A stretch of DNA of 64,000 bases from Flammeovirga sp. EKP202 (GTDB lineage: Bacteria; Bacteroidota; Bacteroidia; Cytophagales; Flammeovirgaceae), in NCBI RefSeq assembly GCF_014534745.1, contig NZ_JACVVP010000029.1, forward strand, positions 1 to 64,000, written 5' to 3'. The stretch's first letter is position 1; each line of letters opens with the position of its first letter. A model generated the notes under the pieces. That model did no database searches. It saw only the letters and a list, made by a program, of their open reading frames with translations, and was not told the origin of the DNA. Of the stretch, positions 28,882-36,772 are shown piece by piece. Made by a program: the position numbers and the translations under genes.

Positions 28882-30180
28882 ATGAAAAAAGAAAAAAAGT
28901 TACCAACGCAGTTACCAACAATTGCAGAATATTTATTCAAGCAGAACCATATACCTAAAAAAATAAGAAAAGGAGGTAAGGAGTTTTGGTATAGTTCTCC
29001 AATTACTGGAAGTGATTCAAATCCTAGTTTTAAAGTGGATATACAAAAAGATGTATGGTTTGATCACTCAACTGGCATAGGAGGTCATATTGCGGATCTA
29101 GTGGTAAAAATGAAAAATGTATCAGATAAAGAAGCTTACCGAATGTTGTATAATGAAACACCTGTTGCAGATCATTCTAAAATGACAGAAACTTTTCATG
29201 ATATACAAGCAAAAACAATCAACGAAGGAGAGGTCTATCAGGCTTCACAAAACGAATATGTAAGCCATAAAGATCTTTTAAAAAATAGTATGGCAATAAA
29301 ATATTTAAAGAGCAGAGGTATTAATCCAAATGATGCAGCAAATCATATGTCGGTGGTACTTTATAAATCTAACGGTAATTTAAGAAAAGATGGGAAGCCA
29401 TTTTTTGCAATAGGGTGGAAAAATATGTCAGGTGGTTGGGAGTTGACCTCAATGTCTATAGATAAAAGATTTAAGTCCTCTATTGGTAAAAAAGATCTAA
29501 CTTATATAAGATGTAAAAGGTATGAAACAACAGTAAAAGAAGTAACAATCTTCGAAAGTATGATTGATTTTCTTTCCATTTTAAACTACACAAATAGAGC
29601 AGATTTAATTTTTAATACGGATATCATAATTCTCAATACAACGGCTGTATTTCAACAGTACTTTGAAAGGTTGACAAATCATTACCATACGTTCCATTGC
29701 TATACTGATAATGACGAAGCAGGAACACAAATCATACAATCTTTACAATCTAAAATAGAAAGCAAAAGAATTTTGGTAAACGATTGCCGACCATTCTTTG
29801 AGGGTTTTAAAGATATCAATGATAAGGTTGTAAGGCATCAAGCAGAGCGAGGAGCCATAGATCAAAAATCGTTGAGATATAATGCGAGTTTCAAGGAATC
29901 AATTTTTAAGGCTTTAGTACTATATAAGAAGTCAACTTCTGTACATATGACAGATGATTTAGCTTCGAAATATTGGTATTCCTTAGATACAAAAGAAGAA
30001 AGAGAAAAGCACCAAAAGAAATTAAAATACAATGAAACTATTGATGAGTTAATCTCTAATTTTTCGGGTTTTAAAATAATGTATGATAGGGTAATGAAGC
30101 AAAAAGCTGAAGGGGTAATTCAATCTGTCACTTTTTATTATAACCAGGCAGTGAAAGGTGTGGATAATACGATTTTGTGA
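28882..30180 (+). CDS. Toprim-domain DNA primase with degenerate CHC2 zinc module
   Basis: 432 residues. Residues about 12-80 resemble the CHC2 zinc-binding module of DnaG-type primases (WYSSPITGSDSNPSFKV, VWFDHSTGIGGHIADLV), but the Cys/His metal ligands are missing. The Toprim domain follows: EPxD-like glutamate in FESMIDFLS (about 224-232), then FHCYTDNDEAG (about 271-281, metal-binding acidic pair) and FKDINDKV. This arrangement is widespread in Bacteroidota plasmids and integrative elements. The protein probably primes element replication. ATTCTAAGT iterons lie just upstream. Confidence 0.85.
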   Translation: MKKEKKLPTQLPTIAEYLFKQNHIPKKIRKGGKEFWYSSPITGSDSNPSFKVDIQKDVWFDHSTGIGGHIADLVVKMKNVSDKEAYRMLYNETPVADHSKMTETFHDIQAKTINEGEVYQASQNEYVSHKDLLKNSMAIKYLKSRGINPNDAANHMSVVLYKSNGNLRKDGKPFFAIGWKNMSGGWELTSMSIDKRFKSSIGKKDLTYIRCKRYETTVKEVTIFESMIDFLSILNYTNRADLIFNTDIIILNTTAVFQQYFERLTNHYHTFHCYTDNDEAGTQIIQSLQSKIESKRILVNDCRPFFEGFKDINDKVVRHQAERGAIDQKSLRYNASFKESIFKALVLYKKSTSVHMTDDLASKYWYSLDTKEEREKHQKKLKYNETIDELISNFSGFKIMYDRVMKQKAEGVIQSVTFYYNQAVKGVDNTIL

Positions 30181-30331
30181 AATTATGGAATAATTTTTCA
30201 CTTTAATTAAGTATAAACACAGAAAAAATTATAATTTAGACGGCATTTATATAGCATTGATTTTGGTTCTTAACTGAAATATACTTTTTGCGTTGCTATT
30301 ATTTTATTAGAATGAAACTAATAACAAACTT

Positions 30332-30556
30332 ATGAAAAAAATAAAATTCACGAATTTGACCATAACCTATGAGAATAGTATAGCTCAAGTAAATGGTGAA
30401 ATAGAACGTACTGAAACTACTTTTGATGAAAATAAAATTAAAGAGATTGGAGCTGCAATTCTTCAACATTTAACTTCGAAAGGAGATATAAATGGAAACC
30501 CTATCACAAGTAATATTTCAATTAGAGGTGATGAAATTTTAGGGCGTCAATCATGA
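30332..30556 (+). CDS. Hypothetical small protein
   Basis: 74 residues, not recognised. The first part (ITYENSIAQVNGEIERTE) looks like a beta-hairpin and the middle is a helix (IKEIGAAILQHL). It stands alone between non-coding stretches of about 150 and 307 bp, so it has its own signals. Confidence 0.5.
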   Translation: MKKIKFTNLTITYENSIAQVNGEIERTETTFDENKIKEIGAAILQHLTSKGDINGNPITSNISIRGDEILGRQS

Positions 30557-30863
30557 TATTTGCCAATTAATTCTAATCTTAGAAATTATCTATATTGTTA
30601 CGCGTATTATATTTTTATGAGTACAAAATTTAATACGCGTAGTTTTGGACTTTATTAAGATAAATTTATGAGTAATCTATATTGATCATTTATGTAGGCT
30701 TAGTTAAAATAGTATTATCTGTATTGTTCTATTTGGCATTTATTAATAATGTTTTATTTCTATAAAAGTTCATAACTAATGTAATAGTATGTTTACAAAA
30801 ATTAGCTAAACTTCTCATGGCTTTTAATAGGAAAATATTATTTTGCAATAAATTGGGTTTAAA
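30557..30863. other. Non-coding gap with a 10-bp perfect inverted repeat
   Basis: ACGCGTATTA (30600-30609) and TAATACGCGT (30631-30640) are perfect inverted repeats with a 21-base AT-rich spacer. A short direct motif, ATCTATATTG or a close variant, recurs near 30588, 30677 and 30717. The gap is strongly AT-rich and contains no gene I can support. It precedes the HEPN/SecB-like trio and may hold its operator. Confidence 0.55.
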
Positions 30864-31277
30864 ATGAGTGATTGGAAAGAAAAATCTGAGCAAAATCAAA
30901 AAAGTGCTGGGACCTTAATTAATAATAAATTATACTCTCCAAGTATACATTGTTCGTATTATAGTAATATTCAACTAATGTTGCATATTTTGTTAAACGA
31001 TTTTAATAAATCTGAATCTGACATTGATAGTGAATCTCAAACGGGATCTAATGAAGAAAAAGGGTTTCACAATTGGTTGAAAAATTTAATAACCCGTGAA
31101 TTAGTAACTAGAGATTTTATGTCTGTTCGTGATTTTAATAATTTTTTTGGACAATTGAAAAGTTTAAGAATTCAATCAGATTATAAAAACCAAATAATTA
31201 TTGAGTCAAGAGCAAAAGGTGGATTAGATTTATCTAAAAGAATTATTGATTTATTAGAAGAGAAATTTAAAGTATAA
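30864..31277 (+). CDS. HEPN-like helical protein (first gene of a putative toxin-antitoxin-chaperone trio)
   Basis: 137 residues. The opening KSAGTLINNKLYSPSIHC followed by SYYSNIQLMLHILLN matches the HEPN pattern, and LKSLRIQSDY near 110 matches the usual R-x-x-x-DY segment in its last helices. The catalytic Rx4-6H motif of HEPN RNases is not seen, so it may be a non-catalytic member or a different kind of toxin or partner. It touches the next gene at one base (31277), indicating translational coupling. Confidence 0.6.
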   Translation: MSDWKEKSEQNQKSAGTLINNKLYSPSIHCSYYSNIQLMLHILLNDFNKSESDIDSESQTGSNEEKGFHNWLKNLITRELVTRDFMSVRDFNNFFGQLKSLRIQSDYKNQIIIESRAKGGLDLSKRIIDLLEEKFKV

Positions 31278-31774
31278 TGGAAGCTAAAGAATACATAGAA
31301 AAAAAAATTAGTAATTTAGTTACAAATTTTCCTCAGTTGAAGGTGAGTTATGAAATTGATAGCTATTCAAGCTCAAATTATATAAAAGTACTTCCTGGTA
31401 AAAGTTTTTATAACGATAAAGATTATCAAAAGTTTGAAACAGAATTTATTATGGAATTCATTGAGAGATACCCCAATGAAGAAATAGTTTTTGTTTCGGA
31501 TAATTGTTTAATAGATGTATCTAATCCAATTTATTTAGTTGAAGGAGATTTTTATGAACAAAAAAGTTTTGCTTTTAGTACAAACATTTGGTCAGATAAT
31601 ATTGAACTTGATTTTAATTTAACATTAAAGAAGTCAATGAATGAAATTTTTGAAAATTATAATTCCCTCAATAATATTGCTAATCAATTGAATAGTAGTA
31701 CTATACAGGGAATTGAGGAGAGACCTGTTATCATTAATCAGGAAGAAGAAAGTTACTTTGCATTTGCTGCTTAA
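31277..31774 (+). CDS. Hypothetical middle protein of the trio; C-terminal hydrophobic tag
   Basis: 165 residues, not recognised. It looks alpha/beta in its first 120 residues (IKVLPGKSFYNDKDY, EEIVFVSDNCLIDV). The end is a Ser/Asn/Glu-rich linker closing with ESYFAFAA, a short hydrophobic tail. In toxin-antitoxin-chaperone systems the antitoxin carries such a tail, which the SecB-like chaperone binds. By analogy this is a candidate antitoxin, but it could also be the toxin. Confidence 0.6.
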   Translation: MEAKEYIEKKISNLVTNFPQLKVSYEIDSYSSSNYIKVLPGKSFYNDKDYQKFETEFIMEFIERYPNEEIVFVSDNCLIDVSNPIYLVEGDFYEQKSFAFSTNIWSDNIELDFNLTLKKSMNEIFENYNSLNNIANQLNSSTIQGIEERPVIINQEEESYFAFAA

Positions 31775-31779
31775 AAATT

Positions 31780-32181
31780 ATGGAAAAAAATACATATAGA
31801 TTATTAAACATAATCTTAATTGAAAGTTCTTTTAAGAGGGCATCTAATATTGATTTTTCAAATAAAGAATTAAAAAATAATATCGATATTGATATAAATA
31901 ATAATGTAAATAAAAACCTATTAATTGTTACAGTATCGTTAAATTTTAATACAACAATTAACTCTGAAACTATTATTTCATCTGAAATAAAGATGGCTGG
32001 TAGTTTTGAATTTAGTGAAGATAATAGTATTCCTTTAGAAAGTTTTGGTAATATAAATGCTCCGGCAATTATTTTTCCATTCATAAGAGAACATTTATCT
32101 GGTTTATCTATGAAAGCAGGTATTCAACCTATATTACTACCTCCAGTAAACTTTGTTGAGTTAGCAAAAAAAGAAAAATAA
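31780..32181 (+). CDS. SecB-like chaperone
   Basis: 133 residues. The C-terminal half carries the SecB pattern: INAPAIIFPFIREHLSGLS then GIQPILLPPVNFVEL, corresponding to the FPYARE and LNLAPVNF segments of classical SecB. The N-terminal strands are more divergent. A housekeeping export role is unlikely because it sits inside a mobile element, five bases after the trio's second gene. SecB-like solitary chaperones are known to control toxin-antitoxin pairs (TAC systems), which suits this context. Confidence 0.75.
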   Translation: MEKNTYRLLNIILIESSFKRASNIDFSNKELKNNIDIDINNNVNKNLLIVTVSLNFNTTINSETIISSEIKMAGSFEFSEDNSIPLESFGNINAPAIIFPFIREHLSGLSMKAGIQPILLPPVNFVELAKKEK

Positions 32182-32281
32182 TATATATTAATTTTGCTTT
32201 AGAAAACATCTAAACTCTGAATTAAAACGATATTACGTTCAAATTGCACTCACTAATATTGTTTACATCAATAATCAGATG

Positions 32282-32312
32282 AGACTTTTCATTTCATGAG
32301 GAGTCTTTTTTT
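32282..32312 (+). terminator. Intrinsic terminator after the SecB-like gene
   Basis: AGACTTTTCAT (32282-32292) folds on ATGAGGAGTCT (32296-32306) with a TTC loop and two G-T pairs, followed by seven T residues. It ends the HEPN/SecB-like transcript. Confidence 0.8.
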
Positions 32313-32428
32313 ATAGATTACCTAAAATTTATACCTGATAAAACACCTATTATCAAGCTTTCTTCACGCTAGGATTACATCCATACTACGTATTAAAATA
32401 AACTCTAAGAGTATTTAAATTTACATTT

Positions 32429-32456
32429 TACGTTGTATTTACGTTATTACTACGTT
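32429..32456. repeat. TACGTT repeats with 11-bp phasing
   Basis: TACGTT occurs at 32429, 32440 and 32451, exactly 11 bases apart, with further TACGT cores at 32234 and 32388. Sites one helical turn apart suggest cooperative binding by a regulator or initiator. Confidence 0.5.
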
Positions 32457-32623
32457 CATTTTTAATATTCTTCAATACTGAAATTATATTAAGGTGTATA
32501 TCCAAATCAAATACACGTAACCAGATCAAATTAATGCATCCACATTACTATCTCTTTACATGTAATATTCATGAATCTATCTTAGAGTTCTTAAAGAATT
32601 AGAACACTAATTGAATCACTAAG

Positions 32624-32857
32624 ATGGAAAACATTAATGAAGAAATTGTTGAAGATTACAAAGAGGCAATCTCTGAGGTACAAGAAGCTATAAGAAGTAC
32701 TTTGGGTGAAAAGAATGCACAACATCCGGGCGTTGTTGGTACTATTCTTCAGGGAATTCAACTTAAACGAATTGCAGATCTAATGGAGATGAACCATTTA
32801 GATACTGGAGAGGAGTATGAAGAAGAAGTTTCTGAAGATAAAGAAGGAATGGGTTAA
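32624..32857 (+). CDS. Hypothetical acidic small protein
   Basis: 77 residues, acidic and helical (EDYKEAISEVQEAIRSTLGE; GTILQGIQLKRIADLMEMN). It has no recognised family. It is convergent with the HTH gene at 32924 across a shared terminator and precedes the structural cassette. Confidence 0.55.
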   Translation: MENINEEIVEDYKEAISEVQEAIRSTLGEKNAQHPGVVGTILQGIQLKRIADLMEMNHLDTGEEYEEEVSEDKEGMG

Positions 32858-32895
32858 TAGATAATTAGAAGATGGAAAGTTAGAAATCAAGTAAA

Positions 32896-32927
32896 AAAAG
32901 CTAGTACAAAGTACTGGCTTTTTTTAA
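32896..32927. terminator. Bidirectional terminator
   Basis: AAAAGCTAGTAC (32896-32907) pairs with GTACTGGCTTTT (32911-32922) around AAA, with one G-T pair and A/T tracts on both sides. It lies between two convergent genes. Confidence 0.85.
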
Positions 32928-33202
32928 TCCTCTTCGAGTAAGTCAATTTGAAATAATTCATTGAGGATATCGATAACATCTTTACGTTTAATTATTCTAC
33001 GGCTATCGTAGCCTAACTGTCTTACTTGATAGTTAAATGAGCCTTCATTGATATTTAGCATTGCAGCAATTTGCTTTTTTTGAAATACAACAGTTCCCTT
33101 TTTGAATTCCTCAATAAACTTGTTTTTAATATCAAAATGGATGTTTTGATTGAGCATCTTAATGAAGTCACTATTGGATATTTTATCTCTACCAGGAATC
33201 AT
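32924..33202 (-). CDS. Small HTH-like regulatory protein
   Basis: 92 residues. The middle (KKQIAAMLNINEGSFNYQVR) reads as a helix-turn-helix, followed by a second helical element (DSRRIIKRKDVIDIL). It is divergent from the large late operon that starts at 33440, so it may control late expression. The shared upstream region carries two TAGATCAAA motifs. Confidence 0.6.
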   Translation of the reverse strand: MIPGRDKISNSDFIKMLNQNIHFDIKNKFIEEFKKGTVVFQKKQIAAMLNINEGSFNYQVRQLGYDSRRIIKRKDVIDILNELFQIDLLEED

Positions 33203-33289
33203 ATTTAGTTGAATTTAAGTTATCTGAAGTATTAAAGTTAATAATTTCTGTTCTAGTAAAATATTATAAAAAAAGTAAAAACATCAAAC

Positions 33290-33322
33290 TAGATCAAATA
33301 CGTAGAATTAGATCAAAATACC
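33290..33322. promoter_or_regulatory. Repeated TAGATCAAA motif upstream of the late operon
   Basis: TAGATCAAATAC (33290-33301) and TAGATCAAAATACC (33309-33322) are direct repeats 19 bases apart in the gap between the small HTH gene and the late operon. The same TAGATCAAA core precedes the basic-protein gene (43697). It is a candidate late activator site. Confidence 0.4.
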
Positions 33323-33439
33323 ATAAACCTGATTTCCTGATTTTATTTCATCAAATTAGTTTATCTGGATAAGCACCTCTTTACCAAACAAAAAAATGGT
33401 GCGTTCTTGCCCAAGAATTAAGATAGAGACAACGAAATT

Positions 33440-35395
33440 ATGAGCCAACATCAAGTAAGATACTTGAATGGCGGTTTGGGTGTTACAGCAGATAAAAAGC
33501 GAAGAATTCAGTCAGGAAACGAGTATGACTACCTGTTTCCGTCACCTGAGCGAAGTGATCCGATTCTGCATAAGAACGGAAGCACTTTTGATACAATCGG
33601 TTTTATGAAACAGATTGTTGAAAAGACAAAAGGAGATACGCTGAAGTTTTCAAAATGGATAAAGAAAAGTGATATACAATCTACTCTTCATGCACTGTTT
33701 GATTTTATGTACAATCATATACAGTACCAACAGGATGACCCAGGAGAGGAACAGTTGAGACGACCTGCCCGAAGCTGGTCTGACCGAAAAACAGGTGTTG
33801 ACTGTGATTGTTATTCGATCTTTATTTCTTCGGTACTTTCCAATTTGGGAATACCACATACATTTCGAAAGACCAAATATTACCATAGATCTTATTTTCA
33901 ACATATCTATGTAGTTGTTCCCAAGTTTGCAGGTGCAAACATGAATGACAGAAAACAGTACTGGACCATAGATCCAGTAATGGACAGGTTTGACGATGAA
34001 AAGATTTACACGGGTAAACATGACTTAACAGTATTAAAATCAAAAGGCATGAATGGAACAGGTTTATCAGGCGTAGATGGATTACTAATACGTTACATGA
34101 ATGGTTTGAACGGTTTTCAGCCGGTGAATCGATCTATTCGAAGTAAAAACCTAGTATGTAAGTGCTTATTGAAAGGTCTTGACGGTACTATTTACGGTCT
34201 GGATGAGCGTGAGGTGTTTTACAGTGCTGAAGGAGCACAGCTTCAAGCAATGCATGGTGATGAAATTGTCTTAGAAAGTAATGGAGAGCTTTATTCACCA
34301 TTACGAGGCTTTGGAGGTTTAGGATCTGTCTATGGTTTAGGTTTTTTCGGTAAAATCTGGACCGCGGTAAAAACAGTAGGAGGAAAAATATGGAAAGGGG
34401 CCAAAAGTCTTTTTACCAAGAAAAAATTAACCAAGGTTGCTGACGTTGCAAGTGCTGCTACTGGTGGTGGTGGAAAACCCAGATTCAAAGCAGACCCAAG
34501 GTTTGTGAAAGGCATCACCAAAGAGCAGATGTTTAACCCGAAGAAACCTATTATTGGGCCGTTTAATAGTTCAGTGGCGAAAGTAACCCCTGTAGGAGGT
34601 AACTTAAATCTGAACTGGCTGAATAAAGCAGGGAGTACAGCCAATATGCTTTCATCTGCCTTTGGACTGAAAAATACTCAAGTAGGGCAGGTTGTCAGTC
34701 AGGTGAATGCGAAGGTGAATCAATTGAATGCAGAGCTGAATGCTCAGAAGCAATTGAATCAGACTCTTCAATCAGCATCAGCAGACGGAAAACTAGATAC
34801 AAGGGAAATACTAGCACTTGTAAAAGCATCACAGGGAGCAGGAGTTACGCACGATGATATGCTCAAACATATCAGGTCGTATTCTATGAAACCTGAAGAA
34901 GTGCAGAAGTATGCAGATATTTCGTCAAAACGTGCAGCTGTAGCAGCACTGGCAAAAGGCACAACAAAAGAGGAAGCACATAAACTTGCACAGTTGTATG
35001 CGGCAGAAGCAGCAGGAAAAACGGCATCAAAAGAAGATGCTCAACTTCTTGCACAGTTGTATGCGGAACAGGCTGGTGCAAAAAAAATTGATCTAGCTGA
35101 AGCACAGCGAATCGCAAAAGCGGAAGCCAAGGCCAACGGAGTTTCACTTTCTTTGTCACAGAAGATTGCAAAACTAGAAGCGAAGGCCGCAATGGTAGGG
35201 AAAGCCACTAAAGAAGATGTTGAAAAAACAGCAGAACAGCAGGCTAAGTTAGAAAATGCAAAAACTCGTCTTTACATTCAGAAGCAAATGCAGCTGAAGG
35301 AGCAAGAAGAAAGACAAAGAGCAGATAATAATAAAAATCTCTTGATTATGGGAGGTTTAGCAGCTGCCGCATTAGTGTATATGAAAATGACCTGA
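33440..35395 (+). CDS. Virion-type protein: transglutaminase-like cysteine peptidase, cationic amphipathic helix, C-terminal membrane anchor
   Basis: 651 residues. The N-terminal domain (about 20-190) has a transglutaminase/papain-like triad: Cys in GVDCDCYS (C122 or C124), His155 in FQHIYVVV and Asp178 in YWTIDPVMD. A region rich in GL-G motifs follows (MNGLNGF, LKGLDGTIYGL), then a cationic amphipathic stretch (GFFGKIWTAVKTVGGKIWKG). Next is a long Ala/Glu/Lys helical domain with repeats (EEAHKLAQLYAAEA; KEDAQLLAQLYAEQ), and a final transmembrane segment (LLIMGGLAAAALVYM). The helical part and anchor are homologous to the next protein. Likely a virion-associated peptidase and membrane-active protein. 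It opens the late operon. Confidence 0.75.
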   Translation: MSQHQVRYLNGGLGVTADKKRRIQSGNEYDYLFPSPERSDPILHKNGSTFDTIGFMKQIVEKTKGDTLKFSKWIKKSDIQSTLHALFDFMYNHIQYQQDDPGEEQLRRPARSWSDRKTGVDCDCYSIFISSVLSNLGIPHTFRKTKYYHRSYFQHIYVVVPKFAGANMNDRKQYWTIDPVMDRFDDEKIYTGKHDLTVLKSKGMNGTGLSGVDGLLIRYMNGLNGFQPVNRSIRSKNLVCKCLLKGLDGTIYGLDEREVFYSAEGAQLQAMHGDEIVLESNGELYSPLRGFGGLGSVYGLGFFGKIWTAVKTVGGKIWKGAKSLFTKKKLTKVADVASAATGGGGKPRFKADPRFVKGITKEQMFNPKKPIIGPFNSSVAKVTPVGGNLNLNWLNKAGSTANMLSSAFGLKNTQVGQVVSQVNAKVNQLNAELNAQKQLNQTLQSASADGKLDTREILALVKASQGAGVTHDDMLKHIRSYSMKPEEVQKYADISSKRAAVAALAKGTTKEEAHKLAQLYAAEAAGKTASKEDAQLLAQLYAEQAGAKKIDLAEAQRIAKAEAKANGVSLSLSQKIAKLEAKAAMVGKATKEDVEKTAEQQAKLENAKTRLYIQKQMQLKEQEERQRADNNKNLLIMGGLAAAALVYMKMT

Positions 35396-35399
35396 TCTT

Positions 35400-36752
35400 A
35401 TGGTTTTTGGTCATCATAAAATATATAATTCTCTATCGTTCTGTGAAGGTGATCTATCTGGTATCAATGCTGGGGGAGGTGAAGTTTTTTACTTTTCCCA
35501 TCTGATAGGCTTGCACAAAAACGATAAAGACATTGTATTGTCAGACGGGCAATACTTCTACGAGCCTGTAGTCAGTTCACTGAATGGAGAGCATCAGTTA
35601 GGTTTCTTCAGGAGGTTATGGAAAGGCATTAAACGAACGGTTCGAAAAGTAGGCAAGTTTGTTGGTAAAGTAGCCGGAAAAGTGGTTAAAGGAGTGAAAC
35701 GAGTAGCGAGAGCTGCTTGGAGAGGAATCAAGAGAGTAGGAAGGGCTGTATGGACAGGTGTAAAAAATGCCGGTAAGTTTCTATACAAAAAAGTACTTCC
35801 TGTTTTTAAGAAAATAGTAAAAGTGATCGCTCCTATACTGAGTTTTGTTCCTGGTCCAATCGGTTTGATAGCAACAGCGGCAAGTATTCTTGTTGACTTG
35901 ATTCCTGATCCGAAAAACCCTGCTAGGAAAATTCCAGTGAAGAAGAAAGTTACCAAGATGGTGAAAGGCCGTAAGGTTGCACCTACTGGAAAAAAGGTCA
36001 CACTTAAAAAAGAAGTATTGGCCGTTGACAAAAACGCTACTTCTGAACAATTGAAAAACCTAAAGAAGCAGCAGGTTAATCAAGCAATTGCTAAGCAGCA
36101 GTTATTGAAAGCCCATCAACAGCTTTCAGTGTTAGGTGATCAGGTGAAGCAATTTGCAAGCCGTAAGAAATTAAATTTATCTGAACTTCTCGGCATCGTG
36201 AAAAATGCTCAGAAAATTGGTGTTGATCATCAGGATTTGATCAAGAATATCAGAATGTTTCAGATGAATGCAATAGATGTTCAAAAACTGACTGACCTCA
36301 ATGCGAATGCAAGGGCAATGGAGGCCCTTTCCAAGGGTGTTTATAAGGAAGACTTTCATAAAATTGCCAAGCTCGAAGCGAGTAATGAAGCTCAAAGAAC
36401 AGCACAGAAAAGTGAAACCGAACTGATTACTCAATTAACAGTACAGAAGCATAATTCAGGTAAGATTGAAAGGACTGAACTTGAAAGGCTTGTTCGTCTT
36501 GAAAACAAAGCTGGCGGTGCAGCAACTGCAAAGCAAGTGAGTGATTATTCAAAGATTGAAAATACTATTAATTCTGATACTTTGTTATCACAAAGCGAAG
36601 TGAAAAACAAAACAGACAAGGCACTTAAGCTTGCAAAGTATCAGGCATTAATAGCTGAAAATAAACAACATCTAAACTCAAAAACTAACAGTAACCTATT
36701 GATGTACGGAGCTATAGGGCTCCTTGCATTAATAGCGGGTTCAAATTCCTGA
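35400..36752 (+). CDS. Paralogous membrane-active virion protein with lytic-like cationic helix
   Basis: 450 residues. After a short lead (IVLSDGQYFYEPVVSSLNG) comes an extreme Arg/Lys/Val/Trp amphipathic region, about residues 65-130 (FFRRLWKGIKRTVRKVGKF and onward), like a chain of antimicrobial peptides. A hydrophobic segment (VIAPILSFVPGPIGLIATAA) follows. The helical domain (LNLSELLGIVKNAQKIGVDH; DLIKNIRMFQMNAIDVQKL) aligns with the same region of the upstream protein, and both end in a membrane anchor (LLMYGAIGLLALIAG). There is no peptidase domain. Membrane disruption during entry, as by adenovirus protein VI, is a reasonable model, not shown. Confidence 0.7.
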   Translation: MVFGHHKIYNSLSFCEGDLSGINAGGGEVFYFSHLIGLHKNDKDIVLSDGQYFYEPVVSSLNGEHQLGFFRRLWKGIKRTVRKVGKFVGKVAGKVVKGVKRVARAAWRGIKRVGRAVWTGVKNAGKFLYKKVLPVFKKIVKVIAPILSFVPGPIGLIATAASILVDLIPDPKNPARKIPVKKKVTKMVKGRKVAPTGKKVTLKKEVLAVDKNATSEQLKNLKKQQVNQAIAKQQLLKAHQQLSVLGDQVKQFASRKKLNLSELLGIVKNAQKIGVDHQDLIKNIRMFQMNAIDVQKLTDLNANARAMEALSKGVYKEDFHKIAKLEASNEAQRTAQKSETELITQLTVQKHNSGKIERTELERLVRLENKAGGAATAKQVSDYSKIENTINSDTLLSQSEVKNKTDKALKLAKYQALIAENKQHLNSKTNSNLLMYGAIGLLALIAGSNS

Positions 36753-36772
36753 AAACTTAATTTTATTAACAA

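Larger units (their letters stand above)
32182..32623. other. 442-bp non-coding region: terminator plus phased TACGTT repeats
   Basis: No gene is supported here. It contains the terminator at 32282 and TACGT-core repeats at 32234, 32388, 32429, 32440 and 32451. It also contains a second copy of the palindrome ACTCTAAGAGT (32402-32412), also seen at 28588. Confidence 0.6.

Noticed and set aside
34330..36434. Several minus-strand open frames within the virion-like genes
   Set aside because: They mirror Lys/Ala/Gln-rich coding sequence on the plus strand, have no start context and interrupt a coherent operon.
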